Assembly: GCA_033002965.1 (NCBI GenBank)
Contig: JAURVB010013496.1
Location: forward strand, 1 to 64,000
Reading direction: 5' to 3'
Length of the DNA: 64,000 nucleotides
Source: Piper betle
Taxonomy: Eukaryota > Streptophyta > Magnoliopsida > Piperales > Piperaceae
Position 1 is the stretch's first letter. Every line of letters begins with the position of its first letter. Below the pieces are notes generated by a model that saw only the letters and a program-made list of their open reading frames with translations, was not told the DNA's origin and searched no databases. A program made the position numbers and the translations under genes. Below are positions 1-13,770 of this stretch, piece after piece.

Positions 1-99
1 TTACACACTGAGTGCAACCGGGGTCAAAGAATTGACTCAGTCCGACACAGGGTCGTATTATGTGCGTAAATTGTGTAATGCATAGACATTATTTTGGAG

Positions 100-520
100 T
101 AGTGATAGCCGCCCCATAAAAGGCTACGGTCGGGTGAGTGAGGCACAATGATTCCTCCATCACATTGGAGTGCAGTGATAGCCTCCCCATAAAAAGGCTA
201 CGGCCGGGGTGTGTGAGGCACTGGCACTAGAGTTGGCAGTGAGAGCTTCCCCACAAACGGGGCGTAGCATTCACCTAAGTACAGTGATAGCCTCCCCATA
301 AAAAGGCTACGGCTGGGTGTGTGCGAGGCACTGACACTAGAATTGGTAGTGAGAGCTTCCCCACAAACTGGGCGTAGCAATCACTTGAGTGCAGTGATAG
401 CTTCCCCACAAAAAGGCTACGGCCGGGGTGTGCAAAGCACTGGCACTGGAGACGGTAGTGGTAGCCTCTCCACAAAAGTGCTACGACCGGGGTGTGCAGA
501 TCACAGCGGATACCTCCTTC
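100..520. repeat. Tandem minisatellite, about 110-bp period
   Basis: Units start with the phrase CAGTGATAGCCTCCCCATAA near 173, 283 and 393 (last copy diverged), so the period is 110 bp. Each unit also holds a diverged half-unit (CAGTGAGAGCTTCCCCACAA near 238 and 348), so this looks like a dimeric higher-order repeat. A shorter diverged unit precedes it near 100 and another follows near 455. Open frames across it on both strands are by-products of the repeat. Confidence 0.85.
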
Positions 521-957
521 TGCATTGTTTTGGAGTATAGCGGAATCGCTCCACCGCATATTAAGATAAACATAAAGAAATAGTGGAATGTACTTGATTT
601 GTTTTATCTATTATACTACTTAGTGTTGTAATCACTAACGTGGAATTGCCTCCGCAGGTGTGCAGATACGAAAGTAAGTGATTGACAACCAGGGCATGGA
701 GCAAAATAAATATGAGGACTCCTTTTATTATTTATTTAAGAAATAAGTGTGGCTACTGGGAAACGGTCTAAGACTGTGGGATCTTTATATATGTTTTTGT
801 TAAATAAAAATGTTAGACATATTTGCTTAATTATGAGTAACACCTGGCCAGCTAGGCTCACAATATTATGATAAATGGTCAGGTCGTTACAATGGGGCTA
901 TCCTTGAGCAAACAAATTATTTTTAAAAAAATTATTTTAGCTTTTATTTTTTATATA

Positions 958-2245
958 CACTAGTAAAAATTTGCCACGGCTTGAAGCCCGAAGTAGGCTT
1001 TTTTGTGGTTAACCAAAGGTTGCCACGAGAAATAGTCATGGCGTCACACGGTGACAGTTGCGATGGACATGACCTTGCCACCGGGTACTGTTGTAAATTT
1101 TAACACGGCTGACCGTGGTTAAGTCGTGGCTACACGGTGGTCCACGTGAGAGCCGTGGCCTAACCACCAATAGTCGTGGTTAAACTTAGCCACTGCCTGT
1201 GGCTAGGCCGTTGTTAAACTTTGACACCGCAAAGGTAGTGGCTAAGCATTGATTCATTTTTGCCACCGCCGGTAGCTATGCCATGGAGAATTTTAGCCAC
1301 CACTAAGCCGTGGCTACTATGTAGCATTGGCAGTGCCAATACAGTGTCCAATGGACTCTCTTTTGCTGCCGCTGAGCTAATCGTGGCAAAGATGTGGCAA
1401 AATGAACGGCTAATTTAAAGTATTGTTTTCATACATTCTAAAAACTTGTTAACAAACATATCAATAAAATTCATCATAAACATATCAACACATACAATAG
1501 AACAAGTTCATATTGAGTTCACATCACAGATATCACAGATCATCTTGATATAACCAAGTCCACAGTGTCTAACAAGTTCAACCATGTATGCGGAAACATA
1601 GTCTAACCAAAACAGATAAATAGTTCACAACATGAGTGCCCAAAATCAGAACACATCACTGATCATCTGACGACATAGTTTCATCATCATCGTCCTCAAC
1701 GGGCTCCCCATACGACCACCTAACCTAAGCCAAGATTGCCTGAATGAGAGCAGTCTCTCGAGATCCTCCTTTTTCCATCCGTGCTCGGCTCTCAGTCGAG
1801 GCGATTCCGGTAGAAACATCTCGGCAGTTTTTCTGTAGCTCCACCAACATCACCGAGTGCATAGCTGCCTGAATGGAAGCTAAATCAACCATAAAGGCAT
1901 GACTCCAAAAATACTCGGTGCTGCCTCTATCCGACATTGGATCTTTGCATCTCTCTCCTTGGCCCACCTCACTCTCTCCTCGTCCAACGCTTCTCTCTAC
2001 CGCTGACACTCCTCCTGAGCAACAATGCGCACTAGTCCGTGGAACTTGGACGTCTATACTTGCTCTCCATGCTTGGGTGGGTCGGTAGCCACGGCAACGA
2101 AAGAGCCACCGCTCCCCACAAATAATGTCCTCTCCCTCAGATGTGTCACTTTCCTCCATTGGCGCCAAGCAAGGTCCAAAGTGAAGACACCGAGAGGGAT
2201 CTCCTGTTCAATGAGGAATACAGAGAGTAGCTCGACCTGTACGTA
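958..2245. mobile_element. CACTA (En/Spm) transposon terminus and adjacent body
   Basis: The sequence CACTAGTAAAAATTTGCC at 958 matches the CACTA-type terminal inverted repeat. It is followed from about 975 to 1400 by many copies of GCCACGGC, CCGTGGC and relatives in both orientations, which is the subterminal repeat pattern of CACTA elements. Past 1420 the sequence becomes less repetitive; an open frame of 147 codons on the minus strand (1725-2168) shows no family I recognise. I find no matching opposite end (ACTAGTG context), so the element is truncated or its right boundary is unclear; 2245 is approximate. Confidence 0.65.
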
Positions 2246-2821
2246 ATTAAGATGAGTAATTATAAATTTAAAATTATGAAATTATTATTATTATATTATT
2301 AATAGGTATATCTAAGCTTGATGGGAACATTTAAGCCAATCTAACGGTTCAAATTAGATTTTGTTCTTAATTTTTTAAAATTTAAGAAAATTCAAGAAAA
2401 AAACGTAAAAAGTGATATCTTGTAAAAAACCTCTTTATTTTATTATATAAGCTAGGATGTAACCTGCACGTTATACAGATAATAATAAAATATATTATTT
2501 TTAATATTTAATTTTTTAAATAATAATTGCATATAACTTTAGATAAAATAAATTAATATGTAAATAAATATTTTTTTGTAGTAGTTTGATTTAAAATCTT
2601 TACAAATCATTATAATAAATATAAAAATACAAAGTTTTCTAAAATTATTATTGGAGAATTTTAATAAAAATAAGATAATAAATATAAATATATAGAATCT
2701 TAGAGATAATTAAGAAGAGTAATTACAATTTTGGAATTATGAAATTATAAAATTAATTAAAAATACAAAATCCATAATTATAATTTCGAAATAAAATAAA
2801 AATTTTAAAATTTTTTAATGA

Positions 2822-2860
<39 letters not shown>

Positions 2861-4070
2861 GCTATAATAAGAAAGGAAGATTCATCTTTATTTGCTATGT
2901 TCGTTTATTGTTATATGCCTTTTATTAGTTCATATAAATTTGTCATTATTAATATATTACTTTGTCACTAAAATTCTACTAAATTCAAGAAAAAAAATTT
3001 TTTTAAAAACATGAGAGAGACACATGGCCAAAGACTGTTTTCTTTTATATCAGTAATAGATAGATGGATGGATAATAGACAATATATCATACAATAATTT
3101 CCCTTTCATATATATATTCATTTTTTTTCTTGTTCCACAAAGTAGTTTTTTGTTGGATTGCCTTGAAAAAAGAGTAGTTCTTTGTCGTTAAACTTGGTTA
3201 TATTCCGAATTAATTTTTTACCTAATATAGGATATTTGTTTATATTATTTTAAAATTCTTTTAAATTAGTGATTACAATATTTTGGGCCTAAACGGTGTT
3301 GAGATACTTTATTTAATTACATTTTGATTGATGTTCCTCAATTAGCAAAACCTCAAATGGATTTATGATGTGTTAAGAGCGTTTACTACTTAGTTAATAT
3401 AATCTTAAGTAGTCTTCACCTACTTGTCAGATTTAATTATAATTATACAATCTTTTCGAAGTCAATCAAAATGATTTAATCTTTCACACTAAGATTTTTT
3501 CCCCCTAATATCGTTGACACATTTTGCACTGGCCATTTATTTATTTATGTTGAAACATTTTGATAAATCCAACCTAATTCAGTAATTTTCAATAAATCCT
3601 AATATCGTTGAAACATTTTGCACATCATACCAACCATTTATTTATCCATTATATTAAATTAAATAAATTATTATTCGTGGTGGGCTCAACCGGCCAAATC
3701 GTTCACGGCACTTTTCTTAATTGACTTCACTGATTGCGTCTTGCCACCTGCATCATTTAACTTCAGGCGTCAGACAATAAATAATTTTCCAGCAAACAGT
3801 GATGAAACCACGAATCCATACCTGGTTGAAGATCCAAGCTCAAAGCTCACCCATATTATTATATGATTCTGATTTGTTTTAATAATAATATTTACAACAA
3901 CAAAACGTGGAAAATATATGTAAGAACGCCGGCCAGAAAAAAATAAGAACAGAGGCCGAGAAAAAATTAATCACGTACTCCTCCGTTGCAACAATTAATC
4001 ACCGGCCAATATTTTTTGATAATATTTTTTTACGTAAAACATAAACTGGCCGGGATTTGAACAGTCAACG
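2246..4070. other. AT-rich intergenic DNA with (ATT)12 microsatellite
   Basis: No gene seen. A perfect (ATT)n tract occupies 2825-2860. The rest is AT-rich sequence downstream of the kinase gene. The interval 3870-4070 presumably includes the kinase 3' UTR, but no clear plant polyadenylation signal could be assigned. Confidence 0.6.
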
Positions 4071-5414
4071 TTAACGGCAGGCCATGCTCCCGCCGCCGGC
4101 GACCTTCGGCCGGATCCGGTCGCGCCAAAAGCCGTCGCCGGCGAGCTTGCGGACCTCCACGACCACCAACTCCGCCGAGAGGGGGCGGACGGCCACCGCT
4201 GCCATGAAGTCGCCGTTCCTCCCCCGCTCCATCTCTACCTTCCACCCCTTCTCGCCCTTCCTCCTCACCTCCACCCCCTCCTCCTTCCCCACCTCCTCCA
4301 ACCTCTCCACCACCCTCTCCGGTGGCCCAGCCGCCGCGAACCGCTCCCAGGATGACCACGCCGTCGCCGCCCCGACGAACAGCTTCGAGAGGTCGATCCC
4401 GGGGGAGAAGGAGATGATGTCGAACGCGTTCAAGCTCCGGTCGGCGTCCTCCTCCTCTTCCTTGGGCTCTTCGAGGTGGAAAGGCCGGAACTTTAATTCT
4501 TCGAACCCCTTCGCGAACCACGGGTCTCTGGTGATCTCGTCGATGGTGATCCTGGTCTCCGGGTTGGTGTCGAGGAGTCGGAAGATCATCCGCTTCATAT
4601 CGGCCGACATCCACCTCGGGCATCGGAACTCGCCCTTGTAGATCTTCCGATACATGGTCATCAGATTCGGGTCGTTGAAGGGCAGGTAGCCGGCGCCGAG
4701 GACGAAGAGTACGACGCCGCAGGACCAGACGTCGACCTTCGCCCCGTCGTACCCCTTCTTCGCGAGGATCTCCGGCGCGACGTAGGCCGGCGTGCCGCAG
4801 AGCGTTTGGAGCAACCTCGTCGACGGGGAGGAGTCGGCGTCGGCGGCAGCGGAGACGACAGCCGACAGCCCAAAGTCGGTGACTTTGAGCTGGCCGTGCT
4901 CGTCCAGCAGCAGGTTCTCCGGCTTGAGGTCGCGGTGAAAGACGCCGCGGGAGTGGCAGTACCCGACGGCGGCGACCAGCTGCTGGAAGTACCTTAGGCA
5001 GGCGTCCTCCGGTAGCCGGCCGGCGCGAGCAATTCGGGTGAACAGCTCGCCGCCCTTAGCATACTCCATGACGAAATGGACCTTGGAGCGGGAGGCGAGC
5101 ACCTCGTGGAGGCGGACAATGTTGGGGTGGCGCAGCCGCCGCATGACGGCGACCTCCTTCTTGACGTGCCCGGCGAGCCCCAACCTAGCGACGCGGGCCT
5201 TGCTGATCGACTTCACCGCCACGCTCTGCCCCGTGCGCAGGTCCCGAGCGTGGTAGACCTTGGCGAAGGCGCCGCAGCCGAGGAGGCGGCCAATCTGGTA
5301 CCTGCCGAGCAAGATGGTTTTGCTCGTGTCGTCGTCGTCGTCGTCGCCGTGGTCCGGCGAGGCGGCGACGGAGCTCGCCATGGGAGAGAGAGAGAAGAGA
5401 GAGTGACCGTTCAA
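4071..5414 (-). CDS. CBL-interacting serine/threonine protein kinase (CIPK/SnRK3), intronless
   Basis: Calcium-signalling kinase of the CIPK family, activated by calcineurin B-like calcium sensors at membranes. One open frame of 447 codons. The start is either 5414 or, more likely, 5381 (MASSVAASP), which begins just before the kinase core; residue numbers here count from 5414. Kinase domain about 39-300: glycine loop [11 protein letters not shown] lysine in VAVKSISK (K68), HRDLKPEN at 160-167, DFG at 180-182, and activation segment [11 protein letters not shown]. The CBL-binding NAF motif is clear at about 329-349 ([18 protein letters not shown]), followed by the C-terminal regulatory PPI region. 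No introns and very high GC place it in the intronless CIPK clade (CIPK4/7/14-like by overall look, not proven). One oddity: [10 protein letters not shown] at about 237-246 has G where most CIPKs have L (LLAGYLPF). Confidence 0.95.
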   Translation of the reverse strand: MNGHSLFSLSPMASSVAASPDHGDDDDDDTSKTILLGRYQIGRLLGCGAFAKVYHARDLRTGQSVAVKSISKARVARLGLAGHVKKEVAVMRRLRHPNIVRLHEVLASRSKVHFVMEYAKGGELFTRIARAGRLPEDACLRYFQQLVAAVGYCHSRGVFHRDLKPENLLLDEHGQLKVTDFGLSAVVSAAADADSSPSTRLLQTLCGTPAYVAPEILAKKGYDGAKVDVWSCGVVLFVLGAGYLPFNDPNLMTMYRKIYKGEFRCPRWMSADMKRMIFRLLDTNPETRITIDEITRDPWFAKGFEELKFRPFHLEEPKEEEEDADRSLNAFDIISFSPGIDLSKLFVGAATAWSSWERFAAAGPPERVVERLEEVGKEEGVEVRRKGEKGWKVEMERGRNGDFMAAVAVRPLSAELVVVEVRKLAGDGFWRDRIRPKVAGGGSMACR

Positions 5415-5559
5415 GGGCTCTTGTTCAAAGACAGATGCCAGATGGGAGAGGAAGTGGATACGCCTGGATTCTGGGGTTGGGAGGTTGTGTCGGGTTCACT
5501 GTTTTTGCAGGCGGCGGCCAACCTCGTTTACTTCTTGAGGATCAAATAAAATTGGTAAT

Positions 5560-7222
5560 GTAGAAGGTGGTTAAATAGTAAACAACATTAAAATTTTTAT
5601 TTTTATTTTTATAAATATATTATCGTTAAATATTATTAATAATAGTTTTGAAAATTGAATATTTAATGGATGCTACTACTCATTTATGTTAACTTTTTGC
5701 TGATTATCTCCCAATTTTGTTTCGTCAAATATTTAATTAATATACATAAAAAAAGAAGAAAATGCCATTTTAAACATCTTGAAATATTTAATAAATCCAT
5801 CACTGAATTAATATTGTAAAATATTAAATTTAGGCACATAAGCCTTGAAACATTTTTAATGGCAATTTAACGTCTATCTAATTAAAAATATTAAATAAAA
5901 ACTAAAGGGAACATTGGAGTTGTGTAAATTAAGGTATCACTCTTCTATTAAAAAGAGACAAACTTTTAAGTGGATGAAATAATTTAAAATATAATAAGTT
6001 AAAATGAAAATTAAATTTTAAATCAATTAAATCCAAACGTATCTACTAGATTTGACGGGCTGCATCAGAACAAAATTTTGCAAGAAATTCAATTAAATGG
6101 AGGAATTTTTTTATTCCATGTGTGAGGTACCGAACTTACTAGCCAATGTTATTATATATCCCTGTGTTCGAGGTCGTGGATGCTCGCTATTGGTTGGAAC
6201 GGAAGCAAGTCCGGAATTAAATTAATTATGTGGCAACATAGAAATACAAAGTTTTAAATATATATACATATATATAATTTATATATCTATAATTTTCTTC
6301 GGGGCACAAATATATTCATGCCTTAAAGTCTAATATAGGTCAACTAATTATAAGGTTTAAGTTTTTTTAAAAAACTAAAGCTTTTTACCCTTTTTTTGCC
6401 GGACATTTGGATAAGGAGGTGTTTAAATTTTTTTTAAAAAAATAAAAATAAATTTAGACCTTGTAATTGAACGGTCCGTATAGTTCAGACAATTGAGTTT
6501 ATATATATATATATGGATAAAATGACGTTGATTTGGTAGAAAAACTTGCACATATGGATAAAATGATGTTGATTTGATAGAAAAACTTGCACAGACACTG
6601 GATGCAACCTGACATGACACGGGCGACGGCCAAGGGGAACGCCCGCGCCTTCTGAGTACACGCGAAGAGTGTGTTAAATTTGTAGGCTGCGCAATCTTTT
6701 AACGATGAACATTAATTTTTCTTCGCTTTGAAGAAATAAAACAGTTGTTAATCTTTGGTAGCTGTAAATGTGGTCGGTCGGGAGTCGCGTAAATACTCGT
6801 TTATTAGTCTATTTAAGTCAATGATTTTTTGACCATCATCATAAATATAATATAAGCAATATCCTTATTTTTTCCCTAAATCGTCTGTTTTTACTTGCAT
6901 TTATTTACGATTATTGTTTATTTTGAAACATGAAAACCCAAAATAAATTTATCTCAACATTTATTTAATAAATTGCCTTATATAATTTGCATGCCTTGCA
7001 CATAAATCTTAGCTAGTATATATGACAACCTCGATTAACAAGATGATATATATATATATATATAGCTGTAATATGGAAGATGCCTTCTGTGAAAATTTTG
7101 CACTTGGAAACACGTTATATATAAATCTGTAGAGCATTCTCAGTGCTCTTTTTTCTGTAGGCAGGGTATATATTCAACAACTCGGGAAAAAATGTTTGCT
7201 TCACTTCATAAGATATAAGTTT

Positions 7223-7253
<31 letters not shown>

Positions 7254-8307
7254 GTATGTATATATGTATGTATGGCGTTGAAGGAAAGAAATTTATTGAA
7301 ATGTTATATAAGCGAAGGAAACTTGGATGTGGTATTTTTTCCCCCATCAAATGTACCTTATTCGCATCAGTAGCGTTCAGGTTTAGAAAGATGCGATGTG
7401 AAAAGCCAGTTAGCAAACCAGACACATCACATTCTACACATATACAATTGTGCGTATATGTGACAATAAGCTGAAAAATCAAGATATCGGATATCCGATT
7501 TCAACTTTTTTATCCGTTCATTTGTTTTGGGTCCAAGTGTTATTTTCTTATTTGGACAGCTATCAGCTAGCAAACCACAAAACTTGGCTACGATAGGGTA
7601 GTGCTTTCTGAACTCCATGACAACCGCTCTGCATATATTGGGACTAAACAAAAAGTCGTTCTTACTTTGAAAAAGAAAATAGACAGTTATTCTTGCCTCC
7701 AGCTGGTTCTATTCATGGCCACAATTTCCTAGAAGGACACACAGCATAACTCATCCTAGTGGCTCTAAGTTGGCCGTGTTTCTCTATTGTCAGACATCAT
7801 CGTCTCCTTGTCTTTTTCTGCACTTTTTATTAGTCAAAGCATCCATTTCTAATTTAAAAGTTTAGTTTTAATTTTTTTAAACTCTTAAAATTTTTTTCTA
7901 AAAGATTTCTCTCGTTTTTTTTTCAAATAAAATTTTAAGAGTTGACTTTTTCTTATCAAATTTTATAATTTACTCTTTGAGTCTTTTAAATCTTTTCCAT
8001 CAAGTAAAAATTAATTTAAGCACATTAATTTTTTTAAAATTTAATTAAATTAATAATTTAAAATAATATAAATTGTATATTTATTAAATTAAAGTGTCAA
8101 TGTAAATAATATTTATTAATTTGATATATCTTTTTTACTTATTTAATTAAAAAAATTAATATAAACGACTCTAATTCAACTTATTAAAGTTGATTCAAAG
8201 TTGATCTCCTACACTCTGAGCCCTCATACTAGGATATTGTGATCATCAAAAAAAATGGTGAAGAAGGATATAAAATGTATCAAATCTCTTACTTTTAATC
8301 ACATATT
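5560..8307. other. AT-rich intergenic DNA
   Basis: No supported gene. It holds a two-copy 41-bp direct repeat at 6511-6593, short TA tracts near 7050 and 7220-7270, and long A/T-rich low-complexity stretches. Short open frames here have no coding character. Confidence 0.6.
6511..6593. repeat. 41-bp tandem duplication
   Basis: Two adjacent copies of a 41-bp unit beginning ATATGGATAAAATGA and ending AAAAACTTGCAC, differing at a few positions. Likely a slippage or unequal-crossover product. Confidence 0.85.
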
Positions 8308-11300
8308 TGTAAAACCCGCGACTCGAGTTAGGGTTTTATAGTCGTTAGCCGGTCGGTTTGACCGTGGTTCGAAGTCAGTGTTCAGCTTTCAGAACACGTG
8401 TGCGGGGCCGAGGCCGACCGTGTGCACGTGCTATGAGGGTTCATGTATACCCAAGTATCGATGATAGCGTCAGATATGCATCAGCAGACTGAGTTATCAG
8501 TAGATATGAGAGTATACAGTTGATGATTTTATTTTTCATGTTGTGACCGTAGAATTAGTTTAGGCCGAATAACGCATTAGGACGCGTTAGATGGTATTCG
8601 GGTGGGTTATTAGTTATACAACATGTCATTTGGATGTTGTGTTGTTTTGTTTGATTTTATGGGATTTTTCCCAATTTTTCTGGATTTTTCTAGGATTTAT
8701 TCCGAGTTAGTTATCATTCTTGACTCGAGCCGGTGTCGAGTCAAGTCTTATTTACAAGTTTGCCACCGCCCTATACTTCTCATCTTCTTCCCCGACACTT
8801 CCCCTTCACCATCCCAAACCCTAGCCGCCGCCCTTGAGATTTTTGCCACCACCGCCGACGCCACCTCGCCGATCGACGCCGCCCAGCCCGGCCGTGCCGT
8901 CGCCTTGCCGCCTCGACCACGCCCGGCCACCGTCCAGCCGTCGCGACGCCGGAAATCGCCACGATTTCACGGCCGCTCCCGACGCGATTCCGTCGCCGTC
9001 TGCGCCGGACCGCCGCCGCCGTGACGTCGAAGCCCTTCCCCTCGACCTTCCTTACAGTTCCCCCTATCTAGCGCCGCCGTCGAGGCCGGCCGTGGGTTCT
9101 ATCGGAGCGACCGACCGCCCCGACCGAACTCGACCTCGTCGCCGGTGGCCATCGCCGCCGCGGCTGCCCTTGTTGTCACCACCATTGGGTCAAGCTCGCC
9201 GAGACGGTGCTAACCCCTACCTCCGATTGCCCTGCCGGAGCAGTCACCGGAAAACCACCGGAACTGCCGGAAAACCGTCGGCACAGTCGCCGAAAAACCG
9301 CCGGCTCGCCTTCACCGCCTTCGTCCGTCGGCACCGATTTCAGCGCCGATCGCGAGGTGGTTCTTCCTTTTTTAGAATTATTACATACATGTTGTGGTCA
9401 TGGTAGCATATTAGAATTAATTTTATTAACTTCATGATTTTAGTTTAATTAATTGTGAATTATGATAAACATGTGATGATTAGCGTAGATTGTGTTGTGT
9501 GATGTAAATGCTCACTAATGAAATTGTTAGTAAACCATGGAATAGTTAATTAAATGCTTGTTAACGAGTTAATTTATGAATTTGCATGAATTAGGTTTTG
9601 CATGCTAGTATTAAGTTAAACGGATTAAATTGATTAAACCATTGTCACCTAATTAGAATAGGTATGCTTTGAAATTGGAATTAAAAGTGCTAGGTAATAA
9701 GTAACGTAGGAAATCATAAAATTATTAACTTGCTTGACAATTAGAGATTTAGTGTGATTGTTGAGATGATTGTCATGTTTGATTAGATTCATGTATGAAT
9801 GTGGATATATTAGTTATATAGGCGTGCATCATATATGTATGGGCGTTAGTAAATAGTTATGTTCATGTAGGTTCGTTGCAGGAGCTCGCCGTCTAGGCAC
9901 GAGACTGCGCTTGGAGCTTCTGACAGGTCCGTTAGGACACGCTTCTCAGGTTTTATCGCTCTACTCTATCGGTGATTTGATTTATTGATTGTAGGACGTG
10001 TCAGGTGGATGATTTATCGGACCCCACCTAACACGTGTCATCTGATCGATTGTTTTCGGAATTAATAACCCTCGAGGATGAGATCCCTCGAGCTTGTTTT
10101 CGAAAATAAGATCCACCTCAAGTTGCCTTCGGGCCTATTATAATAAATCCCGACCCAGCCCTATAAATAGTTTTATCGAGTTTTCAGTGAGACGAGAGAT
10201 GGAGAATCGACTGCACGTACCATGAGCGGATGCCGTGACAGTCAAAGCGGGCTCTGGATTAGTGCCAGCGGACTGTTCCATTCCCGAGGGATCCTGACAA
10301 CTCCGCGTTTGAGTTCCTCACACCCGGAGAACGTGGAGGTTTACGGGTACTGTTTAGTACAGCGCATGTCCGGACTTGTGGTTCAAAGGGTACTAAAGGC
10401 GACTGCCTGAGAGTGCTCGGCCTTCGTGCTCAAGGCCAGGAGTAATATGGAGGTTCGGAGAGGGCTTAGGATAAAAGTTTTACGTGAAGTACTGAAAAAG
10501 AAGTGCCGAGAGCGGCACAGTACCGAGATAGATCGGGATGCTATTGAGTCAGCTGCTCAACGGCTCCTCTGTAGTTGCCCTTATGAGAGTTCTTGAGGAA
10601 GATATATGATTGTTTGCTTTCCATGAGAGTTTGCTCTCATGTTCCAGTTTGATATTAGTTATTTCCGGACCAGTGACACCCGTTGCTGACGTTTTTCTAC
10701 TATATGTAGGTGAGGACGATGAATGGTGTATGCCGGCCTTGATGAAGGATTAGCGTTTGCATTGCACACACATACCTGGCGCCGCGCCGACTTTTGCGTA
10801 AGATGTGATGTGATTGGCTGTTGTAGTAGATTTACATATTGGTGTATATATGCATGTGTTTGTGAGGCTTGTATGCCTTGTTTTAGAAATGCTTGGAAAT
10901 GTTTTGAGAAAAGCTCTAATGATGTGCTATGCTGAAATGAAAAGGAACCAAATGAGCTGAGTATGAAATTGCAGGTGGGCTAGACCCAATTATAAGATGA
11001 GTTATTGCTTAAATCCTATTGTGGTGTGTATTATGGTTTTATATATATACCATATAATGTGCCGTGTTTTTAACAGGTCGTCCCCTTATTGCACTTTTAG
11101 AGGAGGCTCTGTTCGTTTTATTCCAGGTTTTATGAATTTTGTTGCTATTTTAATTATTTTGGTGTGTGGTTATTATCATGACATTCACGTAGTATCCTGT
11201 TAGGGTTTTGCATCTCATTCATATATTGTTTGCGCATTAGCGGTGTGCTCCATCTTGAGACGTCGAGAGGGTTATGTCGTAGCCGTTTAGGTTCTGTGGG

Positions 11301-11387
11301 TCAGCCAACTTAATCGGTTTACGAGTAGTTCGATCCTTTGTAACAATTCTGGTCCGGGTTGAGAGTAAATCGAATTGGGGTGTTACA
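8308..11387 (+). mobile_element. Solo LTR of a retrotransposon, 3.08 kb, 5-bp TSD
   Basis: The segment starts TGTAAAACCC and ends GGGTGTTACA, so it has the TG...CA ends of an LTR and a short inverted terminal match. It is flanked on both sides by the same 5 bp, ATATT (8303-8307 and 11388-11392), the target duplication expected for LTR integration. No gag, protease, RT or integrase motif is visible inside, so this is best read as a solo LTR left by recombination. A TATA box (TATAAATA, 10162-10169) sits about 60% along, as expected near a U3/R border. A GC-rich block lies at 8820-9350. The length and ends resemble long-LTR Ty3/Gypsy families, but that assignment is inference. A large non-autonomous element is the alternative. 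Confidence 0.8.
10162..10169 (+). promoter_or_regulatory. TATA box inside the solo LTR
   Basis: TATAAATA in a locally GC-rich setting, probably the retrotransposon promoter. It could drive transcripts into the downstream 1.2 kb of LTR. Confidence 0.5.
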
Positions 11388-11392
11388 ATATT

Positions 11393-13075
11393 AGTGTTGA
11401 GTTCCCCTTCTATTAATACAAATGAAAATATATTAATAAGAGTAGATATGAGGTTAATCATGCGTGTCCAAGTAAAACAAACAAACACAAGCCAATTCCT
11501 TGACCTATGCCAATTTAAAGGCCATCAATTATGACCAATCCCGTCTCTATAAATGGCCAAGCCCATTCAGTTTTCAGGCCCATGGAACGAGCTAGGTTCA
11601 AGATAGCTCTTCGTTTTGGGAGCTTAAGAACATATAGGCGGGAGCAAAGCTCCCTAGCTAACAAGGGATTGTTGACAAAAGAGATCCTCAAAACTTTATA
11701 AATAGCCAAGCATAAATGCATAAATAGCCATTGCTTGATGGAGAAGTGGAAGCAAAATTGAGATCAAAACTAATTTCAAGCTCTCAAGTGCCAATATGTT
11801 GAAGGCTTTCTCAAGGGTTTAAAAATGAGCAATCTTTTATTGCTAATTCTGAACATAATATCTCATATCACATTTCTCTATTTTGTGTGTCAAAGCCATT
11901 TAGAATAATTGATAACTCTAAACATATGTGCTTCACATCATAGTTTCCAAACTCGGGATGTATCGTATTTGCAAGCTATTTCTTCGACACTATAAATTTA
12001 TAAATATATGATTTATGTTACCTTAAGTATTAATTTATCTAAACTAAAAGAAAATAAATATATATATATATATATATATTAAAAATTACTTGGCTCAGTG
12101 AGTCAAACATAAAATATGTCAATAATAAATCATTCATGGAATTTGACTCAAGAAGTTGTGTAATGGAGGACCCTGAAGAACATTTTGCGTTAAAATGATT
12201 TTTAAAACTAAGCCTCAAATAAACATGAACAACTATGTTTTTTTCTAACATGAATGTTAATTTATATTCTTATTAATAAAAAGAGAGCCAACAATCCCAC
12301 TTAGATGAAAACTATGAGATTTAACAAAAAAATACAACAAAAATAAAAAAAATATAATTATATTTTAATTTAATCAAAATTAAGCTTTAAATTCAGACTT
12401 TTTCTTTATATTAAATTATTATAATTCATATTTTGTTATTCAATAAGAATTTATATGCAGAATAAGAGTTTGTTTTTAACATGGACCAGACACTGCGGCA
12501 TCATACTCCTCAATCCGGGAAGTAAATTAAAACCCGCATTCACATATCATGCTTAGTCTAAATGTAGATTTATGAATTGAAAATGTTGTTTGAACTAATT
12601 CAGTCGGACCACCGTTTCCATGAAATTGCTTAAACGACTACATGTAGATATATAGAATAAATGTTCTTGTATAAAAAAATTCTAGTATAATTCCTGCCTT
12701 CATTTTCTATGTCCGGCCAATATTAAACAATATAAGAATTGAAAAAAACAAGTTGCATTGGAGCGTGGAAGAGTAATATATTAGCTATCTTATATCGGTT
12801 GTCCCATCGCATCAGTCATATCCATTCAAACCTCTTTGAAGTTGTCAATGAATCATGGCATATGTGAGTTGTTAGAAAATGAGCTTCCCCACTCAAGTGG
12901 TAAGAAGGCAATTACAATGTTGATTAAGATATCTATTTGGTAGCTATTTTAATTGATTTTTATTAATATATGTTTCCTTCACCCCCTTAAATCTTAAATT
13001 CTAATTTCTTGATCATTCATAGTGTCCTCAACAAAGACTAAATTACTAAGTCTGCATCTAAACCTTTTATAATTG
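11393..13075. other. AT-rich intergenic DNA
   Basis: No gene recognised. It contains a TA microsatellite at about 12058-12079 and an A/T-rich stretch, then the promoter region of the DUF688-type gene. Confidence 0.55.
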
Positions 13076-13081
13076 TATAAA
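13076..13081 (+). promoter_or_regulatory. TATA box of the DUF688-type gene
   Basis: TATAAA 71 bp upstream of the first ATG at 13147, a normal plant spacing with a start site expected near 13108. Confidence 0.5.
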
Positions 13082-13146
13082 GCCTACAAGCAGGCAATTC
13101 AAGCTATATATTTTCACCCTCCATCACCAAATTCCACCGTTCCAAG

Positions 13147-13770
13147 ATGCTCAAGATGAGCAACAATGAAGTGCCCCAATGTGCTCTCCAAATCAAGCAA
13201 GGTGACAAGTTCTTCAGCAGGCTCTTGGCCAAGGAGAGCTCCACTGCCAACACCTCATGCAGAGTCTACTATGGACTATCTCCTGGATCGGTCCCATTCT
13301 TGTGGGAATCACAACCAGGCAAGCCAAAGAATCCCATTTCTTCAACCACCATGCCTCCCCTCACTCCCCCACCTTCCTACCTCTCCAATGTCCTTGACAA
13401 GGATAAGTCCAAGAAACAGAACAGCCACAAGTACCACTCTAGTATCTTCATGGCGTTCCTCCCCAAGCTGAGCATGAGGAAGACCCATAGGCATTCTTCC
13501 TCCGTTTCTTCACTTTCTTCTTCTTCCTTCTCGTCGGCTTGGTCGTTTCCTTCGTCCCCCGGACGTCGGGTTTGCCGTCTCCCCAGTTCCAGGTCTTCGT
13601 GCTCTTTGAAAGAAGATGAAGAAAAGGATGATACGCCCGGTTCTCCTACTTCAATTTTTTGTTTTAGGATCAAACGGAGTAATGGGTATGGCAGCTTTCG
13701 TCGGCTTGGTGACAAGGTCTCTGTGAAAAAGAGTGAATCTTCGCCAACACTTGGCCATGTACCAAATTAA
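13147..13770 (+). CDS. DUF688-type protein of unknown function
   Basis: A single-exon frame of 207 codons; a second in-frame ATG at 13156 is equally possible. Residues about 47-61 carry VPFLWESQPGKPK, matching the VPFxWExxPGKP signature of plant DUF688-like proteins, followed at about 68-79 by a PPLTPPPS segment also typical of that group. The middle (about 115-150) is strongly serine-rich with basic patches, and the C-terminus has KKSESSPTLG. No signal peptide or membrane segment is visible. The family has no established biochemical role. A TATA box at 13076 and good codon structure support a real gene. Whether the family link is to DUF688 proper or to a close relative cannot be settled without a profile search. 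Confidence 0.75.
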   Translation: MLKMSNNEVPQCALQIKQGDKFFSRLLAKESSTANTSCRVYYGLSPGSVPFLWESQPGKPKNPISSTTMPPLTPPPSYLSNVLDKDKSKKQNSHKYHSSIFMAFLPKLSMRKTHRHSSSVSSLSSSSFSSAWSFPSSPGRRVCRLPSSRSSCSLKEDEEKDDTPGSPTSIFCFRIKRSNGYGSFRRLGDKVSVKKSESSPTLGHVPN